Shown here: positions 18,589 to 27,831 of the stretch, piece after piece
Layout: each line of letters starts with the position of its first letter
How positions within the stretch are numbered: position 1 is the stretch's first letter
Program-made: the position numbers and the translations under genes
Notes under the pieces: model-generated
Database searches by the model: none
What the model saw: only the letters and a program-made list of their open reading frames with translations
What the model was told of the DNA's origin: nothing
Assembly (NCBI GenBank): GCA_014075275.1
Contig: CP046179.1
Location: 2,923,932 to 2,987,931, forward strand
DNA: 64,000 nucleotides
Reading direction: 5' to 3'
Source of the DNA: Boseongicola sp.
GTDB lineage: Bacteria; Pseudomonadota; Alphaproteobacteria; Rhodobacterales; Rhodobacteraceae

Positions 18589-20844
18589 ATGGCAAACACG
18601 AAATTCACTCGCGAAGATGCGCTGAACTTTCATATGCACCCGTCGCCCGGGAAATTTGAAATTCAAGCTACAGTGCCAATGAACACGCAGCGCGACTTGT
18701 CACTGGCTTATTCACCTGGAGTTGCTGTTCCATGTGAAGAAATCGCTGCGCAGCCCGAAACGGCCTACGACTACACCAACAAGGGCAACTTGGTGGCGGT
18801 AATATCCAATGGCACCGCGGTTCTGGGACTAGGAAATCTGGGAGCGCTCGGCTCGAAGCCGGTAATGGAAGGCAAATCTGTTTTATTCAAAAGATTTGCC
18901 GATGTTAACTCAATCGACATCGAATTGGATACCGAAGATGTGGACGCATTGTGTAATGCCGTTCGTCTAATGGGCCCGACATTTGGTGGAGTGAACCTCG
19001 AGGATATCAAAGCGCCCGAGTGCTTCATTATCGAGCAACGTCTCAAAGAAGAAATGGACATCCCGGTATTTCATGATGATCAGCATGGAACAGCGGTTAT
19101 CTGCGCCGCTGGACTTATCAACGCGCTGCACATTTCGGGCAAAAATATTGAAGACGTCAAAATTGTGCTGAATGGAGCTGGCGCTGCGGGCATAGCCTGT
19201 GTGGAGCTGTTGAAGCGAATGGGTGCCAGGCACGAGAATTGCATTGCTTGTGATACAAAAGGCGTCATTTATCAGGGTCGCAAGGATGGAATGAATCAGT
19301 GGAAGTCAGCCCACGCGGTGGAAACTGACCTTCGCACTTTGGCCGATGCAATGAATGGCGCGGATGTATTTCTGGGGGTTTCCGCGAAGGGTGCCGTCAC
19401 CCAAGAAATGGTCGAAAGCATGGCTCCAAACCCAGTAATTTTCGCCATGGCAAACCCAGATCCGGAAATTACTCCAGAAGATGCGCAGGCTGTAAGAGAG
19501 GATGCGATCGTTGCTACAGGGCGGTCAGATTATCCTAATCAGGTCAATAACGTGCTAGGTTTTCCGTATCTGTTCCGGGGAGCGTTGGATATCCACGCTC
19601 GCGCCATCAACGATGAAATGAAAATTGCTTGTGCTGAAGCGTTGGCCGCTCTTGCTCGTGAAGATGTGCCCGATGAAGTCGCGATGGCATACGGTCGAAA
19701 GCTAACATTCGGACGTGATTATATAATCCCGACGCCATTCGACCCACGCCTAATTCATCGCGTACCACCTGCGGTTGCTCGTGCGGGAATGGACACCGGC
19801 GCAGCCCGTCGACCCATCATTGATATGGTTGGGTACGAGCTTCAGCTGAAATCGAGAATGGATCCTACGGCATCCATATTGCGTTCCATAAACGCCCGTG
19901 CGCGGGCAGCTCAGTCGAGAATGATCTTCGCAGAGGGTGACGACAGTAGGGTATTGAGAGCGGCCGTCAGCTATCAACGGAACGGATTCGGCAAGGCAAT
20001 AGTGATTGGCCGCGAAGCTGATGTTAAGCAGCGGCTGACTGCAGAGGGAATGCCTGAAGCTGTTCAAGAAATTGAAGTGGTAAACGCCGCCAATACGCAG
20101 CATTTGAACGTCTATAAAGACTTTCTTTATAATCGTCTTCAACGACAAGGATTTGACACTTCGGATATTCACAGGATGGCAGCGAGAGACCGGCATGTTT
20201 TTGCCGCGCTTATGCTGGCTCACGACCATGGCGATGCGTTGGTCACCGGTGCAACGCGAAAGTCTGCACATGTCCTAAATCTGATAAACCATGTATTCGA
20301 TGCAAAAGCCGAGGATGGCGCCGTCGGCGTGACAGCGCTTCTTCATAGAGGTCGGATTGTATTGATTGCTGATACACTGGTTCATGAGTGGCCAGACGAC
20401 AATGATTTGGCTCATATTGCGGTACAAAGCGCCAAGGTGGCGCGCGGGCTGGGGCTGGAACCAAGGGTTGCATTTGTTAGCTTCTCGACTTTTGGGTATC
20501 CGGTTAGTGAGCGAGCAGAAAAAATGCACATGGCACCAAAAGTGCTGGACGGCATGAATGTGGATTTCGAATATGAAGGGGAGATGACGGTCGACGTAGC
20601 TCTTAACGAGTCGGCTCAAACGGCATACCCATTCTCTAGGCTCACTGGTCCGGCGAACATCCTTGTCGTTCCGGCCCGACATTCTGCATCAATTTCGGTT
20701 AAACTTATGCAAGAGATGGCGGGCGCAACCGTCATTGGGCCGATCTTGGCCGGTGTTGACAAGCCTATCCAAGTTTTGCCCACCGTAAGTAACGTCAACG
20801 ACATCTTGAACATGGCCGTCCTGGCAGCATGTAAGGTTGGTTAA
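18589..20844 (+). CDS. maeB: NADP-dependent malic enzyme with phosphotransacetylase-like C-terminal domain
   Basis: This enzyme decarboxylates malate to pyruvate with NADP. The 751-residue protein has the malic N-terminal domain (RDLSLAYSPGVAVPC near 35; TNKGNLVAVISNGTAVLGLG near 65), the metal site FHDDQHGTA near 162 and the NAD(P)-binding loop LNGAGAAGIACVELL near 190. From about residue 430 there is a phosphotransacetylase-like domain, which in this family regulates rather than acetylates. The ATG at 18589 has GAGAGGG upstream. Its TAA stop shares one base with the ATG of the next gene. Confidence 0.94.
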   Translation: MANTKFTREDALNFHMHPSPGKFEIQATVPMNTQRDLSLAYSPGVAVPCEEIAAQPETAYDYTNKGNLVAVISNGTAVLGLGNLGALGSKPVMEGKSVLFKRFADVNSIDIELDTEDVDALCNAVRLMGPTFGGVNLEDIKAPECFIIEQRLKEEMDIPVFHDDQHGTAVICAAGLINALHISGKNIEDVKIVLNGAGAAGIACVELLKRMGARHENCIACDTKGVIYQGRKDGMNQWKSAHAVETDLRTLADAMNGADVFLGVSAKGAVTQEMVESMAPNPVIFAMANPDPEITPEDAQAVREDAIVATGRSDYPNQVNNVLGFPYLFRGALDIHARAINDEMKIACAEALAALAREDVPDEVAMAYGRKLTFGRDYIIPTPFDPRLIHRVPPAVARAGMDTGAARRPIIDMVGYELQLKSRMDPTASILRSINARARAAQSRMIFAEGDDSRVLRAAVSYQRNGFGKAIVIGREADVKQRLTAEGMPEAVQEIEVVNAANTQHLNVYKDFLYNRLQRQGFDTSDIHRMAARDRHVFAALMLAHDHGDALVTGATRKSAHVLNLINHVFDAKAEDGAVGVTALLHRGRIVLIADTLVHEWPDDNDLAHIAVQSAKVARGLGLEPRVAFVSFSTFGYPVSERAEKMHMAPKVLDGMNVDFEYEGEMTVDVALNESAQTAYPFSRLTGPANILVVPARHSASISVKLMQEMAGATVIGPILAGVDKPIQVLPTVSNVNDILNMAVLAACKVG

Positions 20845-21719
20845 TGGCGAAAATTTGGTGTCTTGGATCAATCAATATTGACCTGTTTTATCGGGTTCCT
20901 CACCTACCAGCGCCAGGTGAAACTCTTGCTGCTTTGGATCATGATAGGGGCTTGGGAGGCAAGGGAGCAAATCAGTCTGTTGCAGCCAGCAAGGCGGGCG
21001 CACAAGTTTATCACATTGGATGCATTGGAGCATCTTCAGACTGGATAATTGAGCGACTCCAATCCTTTGGCGTCGACACCACTTTTTTACGCGTAGTGGA
21101 TGAGCCGACTGGTCATGCAATAATCAATGTCGACCAATCAGGTGAAAATTCGATCGTTATATATCCTGGCGCAAATATTGGTTTAAATACCGGACAATTT
21201 GAAGCAGCGATTGCATCAGCGCGCGCGGGTGACATTCTGTTGATGCAAAACGAAACTAACCTTCAAACCGAATCGGCGAGAATAGCGGCTGAGAAGGGTA
21301 TGCGCGTGTTTTATTCTGCAGCTCCATTTGATGCGAAGGCAGTCGAGCAAGTCATTCCCTATTTAGACGCATTGCTTATGAATGAAATTGAGAGCCAGCA
21401 GCTGTCAGATGCTACGGGAAGCAGCCTGATGGATCTTCCCATTGACAATATTGTTGTCACTCACGGCGAGAGAGGAGCACGGTGGTTGAAGACGACGGAT
21501 AGGCAAGAAATTGTTTCACCGGGCATAAAGGTGCGGGCGGTTGATACAACCGGTGCTGGCGATACATTTGCAGGTTATCTTGCCGCTTCGGTGGCTGCTG
21601 GCCAAAAACCCCAACAGGCTATTGAGACTGCCACGCGTGCTGCAGCTCTGAAGGTTACAAAAAGGGGGACTGCGGACGCAATCCCCACCTACTCAGAAGT
21701 TCAAGCGTTTTCAGCTTAG
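20844..21719 (+). CDS. Ribokinase-like PfkB-family carbohydrate kinase
   Basis: This 291-residue protein belongs to the PfkB family, which phosphorylates ribose, other sugars or nucleosides. It begins [13 protein letters not shown], has the family signature [16 protein letters not shown] near residue 38 and the catalytic [17 protein letters not shown] near 235, with Asp as base in GAGD. The substrate cannot be assigned; ribokinase is the closest overall pattern. It is translationally coupled to maeB (TAATG). Its stop overlaps that of msrA by 4 bp. Confidence 0.85.
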   Translation: MAKIWCLGSINIDLFYRVPHLPAPGETLAALDHDRGLGGKGANQSVAASKAGAQVYHIGCIGASSDWIIERLQSFGVDTTFLRVVDEPTGHAIINVDQSGENSIVIYPGANIGLNTGQFEAAIASARAGDILLMQNETNLQTESARIAAEKGMRVFYSAAPFDAKAVEQVIPYLDALLMNEIESQQLSDATGSSLMDLPIDNIVVTHGERGARWLKTTDRQEIVSPGIKVRAVDTTGAGDTFAGYLAASVAAGQKPQQAIETATRAAALKVTKRGTADAIPTYSEVQAFSA

Positions 21720-22387
21720 CTGTGCTGATCTGCGAAGATGGCCTTCTTGCCCCATAACTCCTTAACCCTGGCATCTCGGCCGCACCCCTTGCGATAGAAC
21801 TTGTACGCACTTTCCTGGGTTTTTGGCCCGCGTCGAGTTAGGACGATTTTGGTGCCTTTGTAGTAATCCTGATGCCTGGCTTCAGCTATGTAAAACGCAC
21901 CTGCGTCAAGAATTGGAGTTACGATTTTACGGCCTAGTGTGCGCTGGGCGCTAGCTTTTGCCGCTTCTGCAGCTGCGCGCTCTTCATCGTTGGTAACGAA
22001 AATTGCTGTGCGGTAGCTATCACCTCTATCGCAAAACTGTCCACCAGCATCGGTTGGATCAACGGACCGAAAGAAGGCATTAAGAAGCGCGGCATACGAT
22101 ACGATTTCAGGGTCGTAGTCGATTTCAACCGCTTCAAAGTGACCTGTACCGCCGCGCGTTACCTGCTTGTACCCAGGATTCTCGACGTGGCCGCCAGTGT
22201 ATCCGGAAACTACTTCGCTCACACCGCGCACGCTTTCAAAGTCCGACTCTACACACCAGAAACACCCACCAGCAAAGTAAGCCTTGCGGGTTTCCATCGC
22301 GTTCGCTGACCCACACTGAAGCGCCACTCCCATCAGAATCAGAAGTGCGAGTAACGGCGCTTTGGCCTGTTGAAGTGTCAGTGTCAT
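21716..22387 (-). CDS. msrA: Peptide-methionine (S)-S-oxide reductase, exported
   Basis: MsrA reduces the S form of methionine sulfoxide in proteins. The 223-residue protein has a signal peptide (residues 1-30, ending near CGSANA), so it should work in the periplasm. Its active site [12 protein letters not shown] is near residue 41. Other MsrA features are [17 protein letters not shown] and [17 protein letters not shown]. The tail holds an additional Cys (KGCGRD) that could be resolving. Export is less common for MsrA than the cytosolic form. Confidence 0.92.
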   Translation of the reverse strand: MTLTLQQAKAPLLALLILMGVALQCGSANAMETRKAYFAGGCFWCVESDFESVRGVSEVVSGYTGGHVENPGYKQVTRGGTGHFEAVEIDYDPEIVSYAALLNAFFRSVDPTDAGGQFCDRGDSYRTAIFVTNDEERAAAEAAKASAQRTLGRKIVTPILDAGAFYIAEARHQDYYKGTKIVLTRRGPKTQESAYKFYRKGCGRDARVKELWGKKAIFADQHS

Positions 22388-22621
22388 AACGCGATCCTTT
22401 GTTGGGTACCCGTAATCTGCGGCAGAACATGCGTTACAATCAATTCAACGGCGCGTGAGGTCGCGCGTGTGTGAAAGTTGTTTCATTGATACTGGGCGGT
22501 CAACCAGAGTGGCACGAGAGTAAATGCTGCGAATGGTAGAGGAAATAGATCGAAACCTGTCTTGATATCTATCGTGCAAGTCTGTTCATTGTCAGACGTC
22601 AGGACAGGCGGAGAATTGGCT

Positions 22622-23329
22622 ATGCGGATAGCGATGTGGTCTGGACCGCGAAATCTCTCAACGGCTATGATGTATGCGTTTGGGTCAAGACCGGATTTTG
22701 CTGTCTGGGATGAACCGTTTTATGCGGCCTACCTTGCAAACACAAATGATCCACACCCCCTCCAGGACGAAATAGTCGAAAATGAGGAGTCCGATCCTCG
22801 AATTGTAGCTCATAGGTGCATCGGACCAATTCCCGAAAACAAACCAAATTTTTACATGAAACATATGGCACACCATATGATTGAGACCTTTCCATTGGAT
22901 TGGTCAAAGAGCTGTACCAATATTCATCTCATTCGGCATCCTGCTCGAGTGATTGCGAGTTACTCTGTAAAGCGAGGGTTTCCGACATTAGACGACATCG
23001 GCTTTAAGCAGCAAGCCGCCATCTTTGATTTGGTTGGCGGTTTGATTGTCGACAGCGCCGACATTCGCGACAATCCGGGCCTTGCTTTAATGCGGATTTG
23101 TCAGGAAGTGGGGCTTAGATTTGACGAGGCAATGCTGGCTTGGCCACGTGGTGGTCATGCGTCAGATGGAACTTGGGCGCCGCATTGGTACGGTGCCGTG
23201 CATAAATCAGCCGGTTTTGCAGGCCCAGAAGGACCCATGCCGAAGTTGGACAACGATTCCCAGAATCTCGCTGATGCGGCGATGCCGTGGTATCACTCAA
23301 TGTATGAGCGAAAACTCAAAATCAATTGA
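22622..23329 (+). CDS. Sulfotransferase-like P-loop protein
   Basis: The 235-residue protein looks like a PAPS-dependent sulfotransferase fold. It has an N-terminal loop MWSGPRNLSTAMMYAF where the 5'-phosphosulfate-binding motif should be and HLIRHPARVIASY near residue 105, matching the 3'-phosphate motif (R-x-P-x3-x-S). The acceptor is unknown. The ATG at 22622 fits the family start and has GGAG upstream; the frame extends to 22562. It is convergent with argG with two bases between stops. Confidence 0.75.
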   Translation: MRIAMWSGPRNLSTAMMYAFGSRPDFAVWDEPFYAAYLANTNDPHPLQDEIVENEESDPRIVAHRCIGPIPENKPNFYMKHMAHHMIETFPLDWSKSCTNIHLIRHPARVIASYSVKRGFPTLDDIGFKQQAAIFDLVGGLIVDSADIRDNPGLALMRICQEVGLRFDEAMLAWPRGGHASDGTWAPHWYGAVHKSAGFAGPEGPMPKLDNDSQNLADAAMPWYHSMYERKLKIN

Positions 23330-23331
23330 AG

Positions 23332-24552
23332 TTAGCCTCTCAGGCGTTTGTCTCTTGCGGCCAATAGCTTTAAGCGAAGTGCATTCAGCTGAATAAACCC
23401 GGCGGCATCTTTCTGATCATACGCGCCGGCATCCTCTTCGAAAGTCACGTGAGCTTCGGAATACAGCGAGTGATCAGACCAACGTCCCACAGTGCGTACT
23501 GAGCCTTTGTAAAGTTTTAGCCGGACTGTTCCCGTAACGTGTTCTTGGCTCTTGTCGATCAGAGCCTGAAGCATTTCGCGTTCCGGACTGAACCAAAATC
23601 CGTTGTAGATTAGTTCCGCGTACTTTGGCATCAGCTCGTCTTTCAGATGAGACTGGCCACGATCCAAAGTAATCTGCTCGATGCCGCGATGCGCCTCAAG
23701 CAGAATAGTTCCGCCGGGAGTTTCATAAATTCCCCGGGACTTCATGCCGACGAATCTGCCCTCAACAAGATCCAACCGCCCTATCCCGTGCGCACCCCCA
23801 AGCTTATTCAGCTCGGTCAATATTGTTGCCGGAGACATTTCGACTCCGCCGACGGAAACGGCATCGCCACGTTCGAAACCAATCTCCACGAATTCAGGCA
23901 GGTCCGGAGCGTCCTCGGGGTGAACCGTTCGCTGATACACATAGTCAGGTGCCTCATCGGCGGGATCCTCGAGAACCTTGCCTTCGGACGATGTGTGCAA
24001 AAGGTTTGCGTCGACGCTGAATGGAGCTTCGCCGCGTTTGTCTTTTGCGATCGGGATCTGGTTTTGCTCGGCGAACTCGAGCAACTTTGTTCGGCTGCTT
24101 AAGCCCCATATCCTCCACGGCGCAATAACCTTAATATCCGGGTTTAAAGCATATGCAGCCAATTCGAACCGAACTTGGTCGTTGCCTTTGCCGGTTGCGC
24201 CATGCGAAACCGCATCCGCACCTGTTTCAGCAGCAATTTCAACCAGCCTTTTCGAAATCAGCGGTCGAGCGATAGAGGTGCCCAGAAGGTAAAGACCTTC
24301 ATAAAGAGCATTTGCGCGAAACATCGGAAATACAAAGTCTCTCACAAACTCTTCGCGCAGGTCTTCTATATATACTTCGCTGACGCCCAAAAGCTCGGCT
24401 TTCTTGCGCGCCGGTTCAAGTTCTTCGCCCTGGCCGAGATCGGCAGTGAACGTAACGACTTCACATCCATACTCAGTCTGCAGCCACTTCAGGATAATCG
24501 AAGTATCTAGGCCGCCGGAGTAGGCGAGTACAACTTTTTTGGGCGCAGACAT
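23332..24552 (-). CDS. argG: Argininosuccinate synthase
   Basis: ArgG joins citrulline and aspartate with ATP in arginine synthesis. The 406-residue protein has the PP-loop [17 protein letters not shown] at residues 8-24 and the typical [12 protein letters not shown] near 119. The region [18 protein letters not shown] lies near the C terminus. The length is normal. argJ, another arginine gene, is at 59.6 kb but not linked. Confidence 0.97.
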   Translation of the reverse strand: MSAPKKVVLAYSGGLDTSIILKWLQTEYGCEVVTFTADLGQGEELEPARKKAELLGVSEVYIEDLREEFVRDFVFPMFRANALYEGLYLLGTSIARPLISKRLVEIAAETGADAVSHGATGKGNDQVRFELAAYALNPDIKVIAPWRIWGLSSRTKLLEFAEQNQIPIAKDKRGEAPFSVDANLLHTSSEGKVLEDPADEAPDYVYQRTVHPEDAPDLPEFVEIGFERGDAVSVGGVEMSPATILTELNKLGGAHGIGRLDLVEGRFVGMKSRGIYETPGGTILLEAHRGIEQITLDRGQSHLKDELMPKYAELIYNGFWFSPEREMLQALIDKSQEHVTGTVRLKLYKGSVRTVGRWSDHSLYSEAHVTFEEDAGAYDQKDAAGFIQLNALRLKLLAARDKRLRG

Positions 24553-24624
24553 GAAAATCCCTTTCGGACGCTTTCAAAGACCAGCGGCATTTACGGTGTT
24601 TTTGAAAAAGGGACAAGCGATCAC

Positions 24625-24658
24625 ATGAATAAAGAAAGGGGCGGCAGGATGCCGCCCC
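24625..24658 (-). terminator. Intrinsic terminator, minus strand, for the truncated gene upstream of argG
   Basis: GGGGCGGC (24638-24645) and GCCGCCCC (24651-24658) form an 8-bp G+C stem with a 5-nt loop. On the minus strand it is followed by TTTCTTTATT. It lies 28 bp past the stop codon of the truncated reading frame at 24686-24790 and would end transcription before argG. Confidence 0.7.
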
Positions 24659-24685
24659 TAATATAGCCCTCGCTTGGGGGTCGGG

Positions 24686-24790
24686 TTATTCTGTCAATCC
24701 GGCTAGCTCTTCGCCTTCAGGACAGTCTTCTAAACCTTCGCAGGCTTCGGAATCGTCTTCGATTGAGTTGATTGTGTCAGTTGTCTGAAG
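24686..24790 (-). pseudogene. 3' remnant of a small acidic protein gene
   Basis: On the minus strand a 34-codon open frame ends with EGLEDCPEGEELAGLTE and TAA, followed by a good terminator. The peptide is strongly acidic with two cysteines, and codon use looks like that of the neighbours. No start codon is present: the frame runs into a stop inside the first 25-bp tandem repeat, next to the IS element. I read it as the end of a gene cut by an insertion or rearrangement. It could instead be an intact tiny gene with a non-standard start. The family is not recognised. Confidence 0.5.
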
Positions 24791-24831
24791 TCAGCGCCTA
24801 TGGGTCTGTCTGAAGTCAGCGCCTATGGGTC
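24782..24831. repeat. Two tandem 25-bp direct repeats beside the IS element
   Basis: Two identical 25-bp units (24782-24806 and 24807-24831), each starting TGTCTGAAGTCAGCG, follow one another without a gap. They lie between the truncated gene and the IS3-family element, outside its likely inverted repeats. Confidence 0.9.
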
Positions 24832-24848
24832 CAATTAGGTTAATTTGA

Positions 24849-24871
24849 TAAGAGAGTTTTGTTGGCTCATC
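24849..24871 (+). repeat. Left inverted repeat of the IS element
   Basis: TAAGAGAG, a T-rich spacer, then TGGCTCATC matches the right end with a 2-nt length difference. Confidence 0.6.
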
Positions 24872-24892
24872 GTAACCACTGAGGAGTGGGAC

Positions 24893-25267
24893 ATGAGACA
24901 GACAACTGGAACTCGCAGGAGCCCCGGCGAGAAGATCGTCAAAGAGATCAAGCGCGCGACGCGCAAACAGTATTCGTCAGAAGAGAAGATCCGGATCGTG
25001 CTGGATGGCTTGCGTGGCGAAGACAGCATTGCTGAGTTGTGCCGTCGTGAGGGAATATCTCAAGGTATCTACTACAAATGGTCCAAGGACTTCATGGAAG
25101 CTGGCAAACGGCGGCTTGCTGGAGATACGGCGCGTGCGGCTACGACCGACGAAGTCAAGGACCTGCGCCGCGAAGCCCGAGACCTGAAGGAGGTCGTTGC
25201 CGAGCAAACACTGGAACTGCGTCTTCTCAAAAAAAGCATGACCGGCGGTGGGGGCGACCAAGAATGA
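24893..25267 (+). CDS. IS3-family transposase OrfA
   Basis: The 124-residue OrfA carries the DNA-binding helix-turn-helix of the transposase. EEKIRIVLDGLRGEDSIAEL and CRREGISQGIYYKWSKDFM (about residues 30-68) match the HTH_Tnp_1 type, followed by a leucine-rich coiled coil ending LELRLLKKS. An A7G run at 25229-25236 near its 3' end is a typical -1 frameshift site for making the OrfAB fusion, since orfB is in the -1 frame and is open well upstream. The ATG at 24893 has GAGGAG upstream. Confidence 0.9.
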   Translation: MRQTTGTRRSPGEKIVKEIKRATRKQYSSEEKIRIVLDGLRGEDSIAELCRREGISQGIYYKWSKDFMEAGKRRLAGDTARAATTDEVKDLRREARDLKEVVAEQTLELRLLKKSMTGGGGDQE

Positions 25268-26244
25268 GGTATGCTGCATCTGAGAAGTTGGAGATCATCC
25301 GGCTTGTTGAGGGGTCGCATTTGTCTGCTCGTCGAACATTGGCAAAGCTGGGCATCCCCCGCACCACATTTTACCGTTGGTATGATCGGTATCGGCAGCG
25401 CGGCGACGCTGGCCTTGTGGATCAAGCGCCTAAGCCCAGACATGTCTGGAACCGCATCCCCGACGAAGTCCGGCGCAAGGTCGTCAAGCTGGCGCTGCAG
25501 GAGACGGAGCTGTCGCCGCGCGAACTGGCAGTGACGTTCACGGATCGGGAGCGCTACTTCGTCTCGGAATCTTCAGTCTATCGGGCCCTGAAGGCCCACG
25601 ATCTGATCACCAGCCCGGCCTTTATCGTGCTCAAGGCGGCAAACGAGTTCAAAGACAAGACCACTGCGATCAACCAGCTTTGGCAAACCGACTTCACCTA
25701 TCTCAAAGTGCTTGGCTGGGGCTGGTTCTATCTCAGCACAATCCTGGACGACTACAGCCGCTACATCATCTCGTGGAAACTCTGCACGAACATGCGGGCA
25801 GAGGACGTGACGGACACCCTGGATTTGGCGCTACAAGCATCAGGGTGCGATCAGGTTCACGTCATCCACAAACCCCGCCTCCTCAGCGACAACGGGTCCA
25901 GTTACGTCTCTGGCGATCTGGCTGAATGGCTGCAGGACAAAGGCATGAAGCATTCTCGGGGCGCACCATATCATCCCCAGACACAGGGCAAGATCGAGAG
26001 GTGGCATCAAACCCTGAAGAACCGCATCCTATTGGAGAACTACTTCCTTCCGGGAGACCTCGAAACCCAGATCGAAGCCTTCGTCGATCACTACAATCAC
26101 AAGCGCTACCACGAGAGCCTGAACAACGTCACACCCGCCGACGTCTACTTCGGGCGTGACAAAGCCATTCTAAGACAACGGGAAAGGATCAAACGAAAGA
26201 CGCTCGAAGCGCGGCGCTTGCATCACCGCCTGCACGCCGCATAA
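25264..26244 (+). CDS. IS3-family transposase OrfB (DDE integrase domain)
   Basis: OrfB is the catalytic part of the transposase, about 326 residues from the ATG that overlaps the orfA stop (ATGA). It has an N-terminal helix-turn-helix (RRTLAKLGIPRTTFYRWYDRY). The integrase core has the catalytic acids in QTDFTYLK (near 141), LSDNGSSYV (near 207) and GKIERWHQTLK (near 243). It ends with the usual HYNHKRYHESLNNVTPADVY. The frame is intact, so the element may be functional. Confidence 0.92.
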   Translation: MRYAASEKLEIIRLVEGSHLSARRTLAKLGIPRTTFYRWYDRYRQRGDAGLVDQAPKPRHVWNRIPDEVRRKVVKLALQETELSPRELAVTFTDRERYFVSESSVYRALKAHDLITSPAFIVLKAANEFKDKTTAINQLWQTDFTYLKVLGWGWFYLSTILDDYSRYIISWKLCTNMRAEDVTDTLDLALQASGCDQVHVIHKPRLLSDNGSSYVSGDLAEWLQDKGMKHSRGAPYHPQTQGKIERWHQTLKNRILLENYFLPGDLETQIEAFVDHYNHKRYHESLNNVTPADVYFGRDKAILRQRERIKRKTLEARRLHHRLHAA

Positions 26245-26256
26245 TCAAACCAACCA

Positions 26257-26277
26257 GATCAGCCAAACTCTCTCTTA
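26257..26277 (-). repeat. Right inverted repeat of the IS element
   Basis: Read on the minus strand this is TAAGAGAGAGTTTGGCTGATC. Its first three bases supply the TAA stop codon of the adjacent NUDIX gene. Confidence 0.6.
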
Positions 26278-26775
26278 GTCTAGGCCGCCCTTGGTTCCAA
26301 AAACCCTGACGACGGACAGTTGAAAGGCGAAAGGACACTTAAGACAGTGGCCAGCCAAAAACCGACGATCGCCGTCATTCTGCAGTAGCTTCAATGCCTG
26401 AGCATAATCAGTCCAAACTGCTGTATGACCATCTTCTGTTGGAGGTCCAAGCTGCAACGTAGGTCTGGCCATGTAGATCTGACAGATTTTTTCTGCCCAA
26501 ATGTTGTATTCGGGCATGAACGTGAAGCGTCGATAGACTCCTAAACGTCGCGGGCGATCGATTACCCATCCTGTTTCTTCTAGGACTTCGCGATGAAGTG
26601 CTGGCAATACATGCTCACCGGGGTCGACGCCGCCACCCGGCAGTTGGAACTCAGGCCGGGGAACTTCCTGATGAGTCAGTAACACAGAGTTATTGCGAAC
26701 CAAAACAGCATACACGCCGGGTCGCCTTCTGTAACTTTGATTGCGACGTATGGATTCACCAATTACTGGGATCAT
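26275..26775 (-). CDS. NUDIX hydrolase
   Basis: The 166-residue protein has the NUDIX box GGGVDPGEHVLPALHREVLEETGW (G-x5-E-x7-REVxEExGU form) near residues 47-70, so it should hydrolyse a nucleoside diphosphate linked to another group; the substrate is unknown. The last residues (about KCPFAFQLSVVRVFGTKGGLD) are not a recognisable part of the fold. The TAA stop lies in the terminal repeat of the IS element, so the native C terminus has probably been replaced. It is divergent from hslO, sharing a 69-bp promoter region. Confidence 0.8.
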   Translation of the reverse strand: MIPVIGESIRRNQSYRRRPGVYAVLVRNNSVLLTHQEVPRPEFQLPGGGVDPGEHVLPALHREVLEETGWVIDRPRRLGVYRRFTFMPEYNIWAEKICQIYMARPTLQLGPPTEDGHTAVWTDYAQALKLLQNDGDRRFLAGHCLKCPFAFQLSVVRVFGTKGGLD

Positions 26776-26844
26776 CCCTTGGTCCTGTCCTTGAGCCCCC
26801 TATATAGACGCGGTATGCACGGCCCCGCTTGGCAAGGAAACCCC

Positions 26845-27831
26845 ATGAATTCTGGATTAAATATCACTTGGGACGATACTGTCCTTCCATTCCAGCTTGA
26901 TAGGACCAATACGCGTGGTCGCGTCGCCCGATTGGATGGCTTGCTGCAGCAGGCATTGTCTCAGCACGCTTATCCCAAGATTATCGAGGCACTAGTCGCT
27001 GAGGCGACTTTATTGACAGCACTAATCGGCCAATCCATTAAATTACGGTGGAAGTTATCACTCCAAATACGTGGTGACGGACCAGCTCGACTGATTGCGA
27101 CCGACTATTATGGTCCTTCGAAGGATGGTGAGCCTGCTAAGATTCGAGCCTACGCGAGCTTTGATGCGGACCGATTGAACACCGAAGCAGATCCATTTTC
27201 GCAAGTGGGTAGTGGATACTTTGCTATTTTGATCGACCAGGGTGAGGGAATGACACCCTATCAAGGAATTACGCCGCTGGTTGGTGGATCTTTGGCAGCC
27301 TGCGCCGAATCATATTTTGCTCAATCCGAACAACTTCCAACGCGCTTCGCTCTGAGTTTTGGCCAATCCCAGGAGCCTGGCGGAACCATGAACTGGAGAG
27401 CAGGCGGTGTTATGATTCAACAGATGCCGAAGGCAACCGGAACCGTCGGCGAAGGAGGATCCGGTGAGGGTGGATTATTGGAAGCAGACGACATCCTGGT
27501 CGGAGTTGAAGCTGAAAATTGGCAGCATGTGAATGTGCTTTTGTCGACGGCCGAAGACATCGAATTGATTGGGCCAAATGTGCAGCCAACGGAACTGTTG
27601 GTTCGATTATTTCATGAAGACGGACCTCGTGTTTTTGATGCGCAAACGATTAGATTCGGTTGCACATGTTCATCAGACCGTGTTCGTAAATCTCTTTCAA
27701 TCTACTCGGCAAGTGACATCAACCACATGACAACAAAAGGTGGAATCGTTACCGCCAATTGTCAGTTCTGCGGAACCCACTATGAATTCGACCCAAAGAC
27801 ACTTGGGTTCGAGGCTAAACGTGAATTTTGA
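26845..27831 (+). CDS. hslO: Redox-regulated chaperone Hsp33
   Basis: Hsp33 is a cytosolic holdase that becomes active when its zinc cysteines are oxidised. The 328-residue protein contains LIGQSIKLRWKLSLQIRGDGPARLI (about 55-80). It carries the four zinc ligands CxC (FGCTCSSDRV, near 273-275) and CxxC (CQFCGTHYEF, near 306-309). The start at ATG 26845 has AGGA upstream; the open frame to 26737 lies over the divergent NUDIX gene. The next gene starts inside its last 11 bp. Confidence 0.94.
   Translation: MNSGLNITWDDTVLPFQLDRTNTRGRVARLDGLLQQALSQHAYPKIIEALVAEATLLTALIGQSIKLRWKLSLQIRGDGPARLIATDYYGPSKDGEPAKIRAYASFDADRLNTEADPFSQVGSGYFAILIDQGEGMTPYQGITPLVGGSLAACAESYFAQSEQLPTRFALSFGQSQEPGGTMNWRAGGVMIQQMPKATGTVGEGGSGEGGLLEADDILVGVEAENWQHVNVLLSTAEDIELIGPNVQPTELLVRLFHEDGPRVFDAQTIRFGCTCSSDRVRKSLSIYSASDINHMTTKGGIVTANCQFCGTHYEFDPKTLGFEAKREF

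Larger units (their letters stand above)
24849..26277 (+). mobile_element. IS3-family insertion sequence
   Basis: This is an element of about 1.43 kb with two overlapping transposase frames in the IS3 arrangement. The imperfect inverted ends are TAAGAGAGTTTTGTTGGCTC (from 24849, plus) and TAAGAGAGAGTTTGGCTGATC (from 26277, minus). Exact ends and the target duplication could not be fixed; the true termini may lie a few bases further out. It is the only mobile element in the window. Confidence 0.85.

Noticed and set aside
21508-21522. Sequence TGTTTCACCGGGC resembling a parS half-site
   Set aside because: Only the left half matches; the right half of the palindrome is missing.
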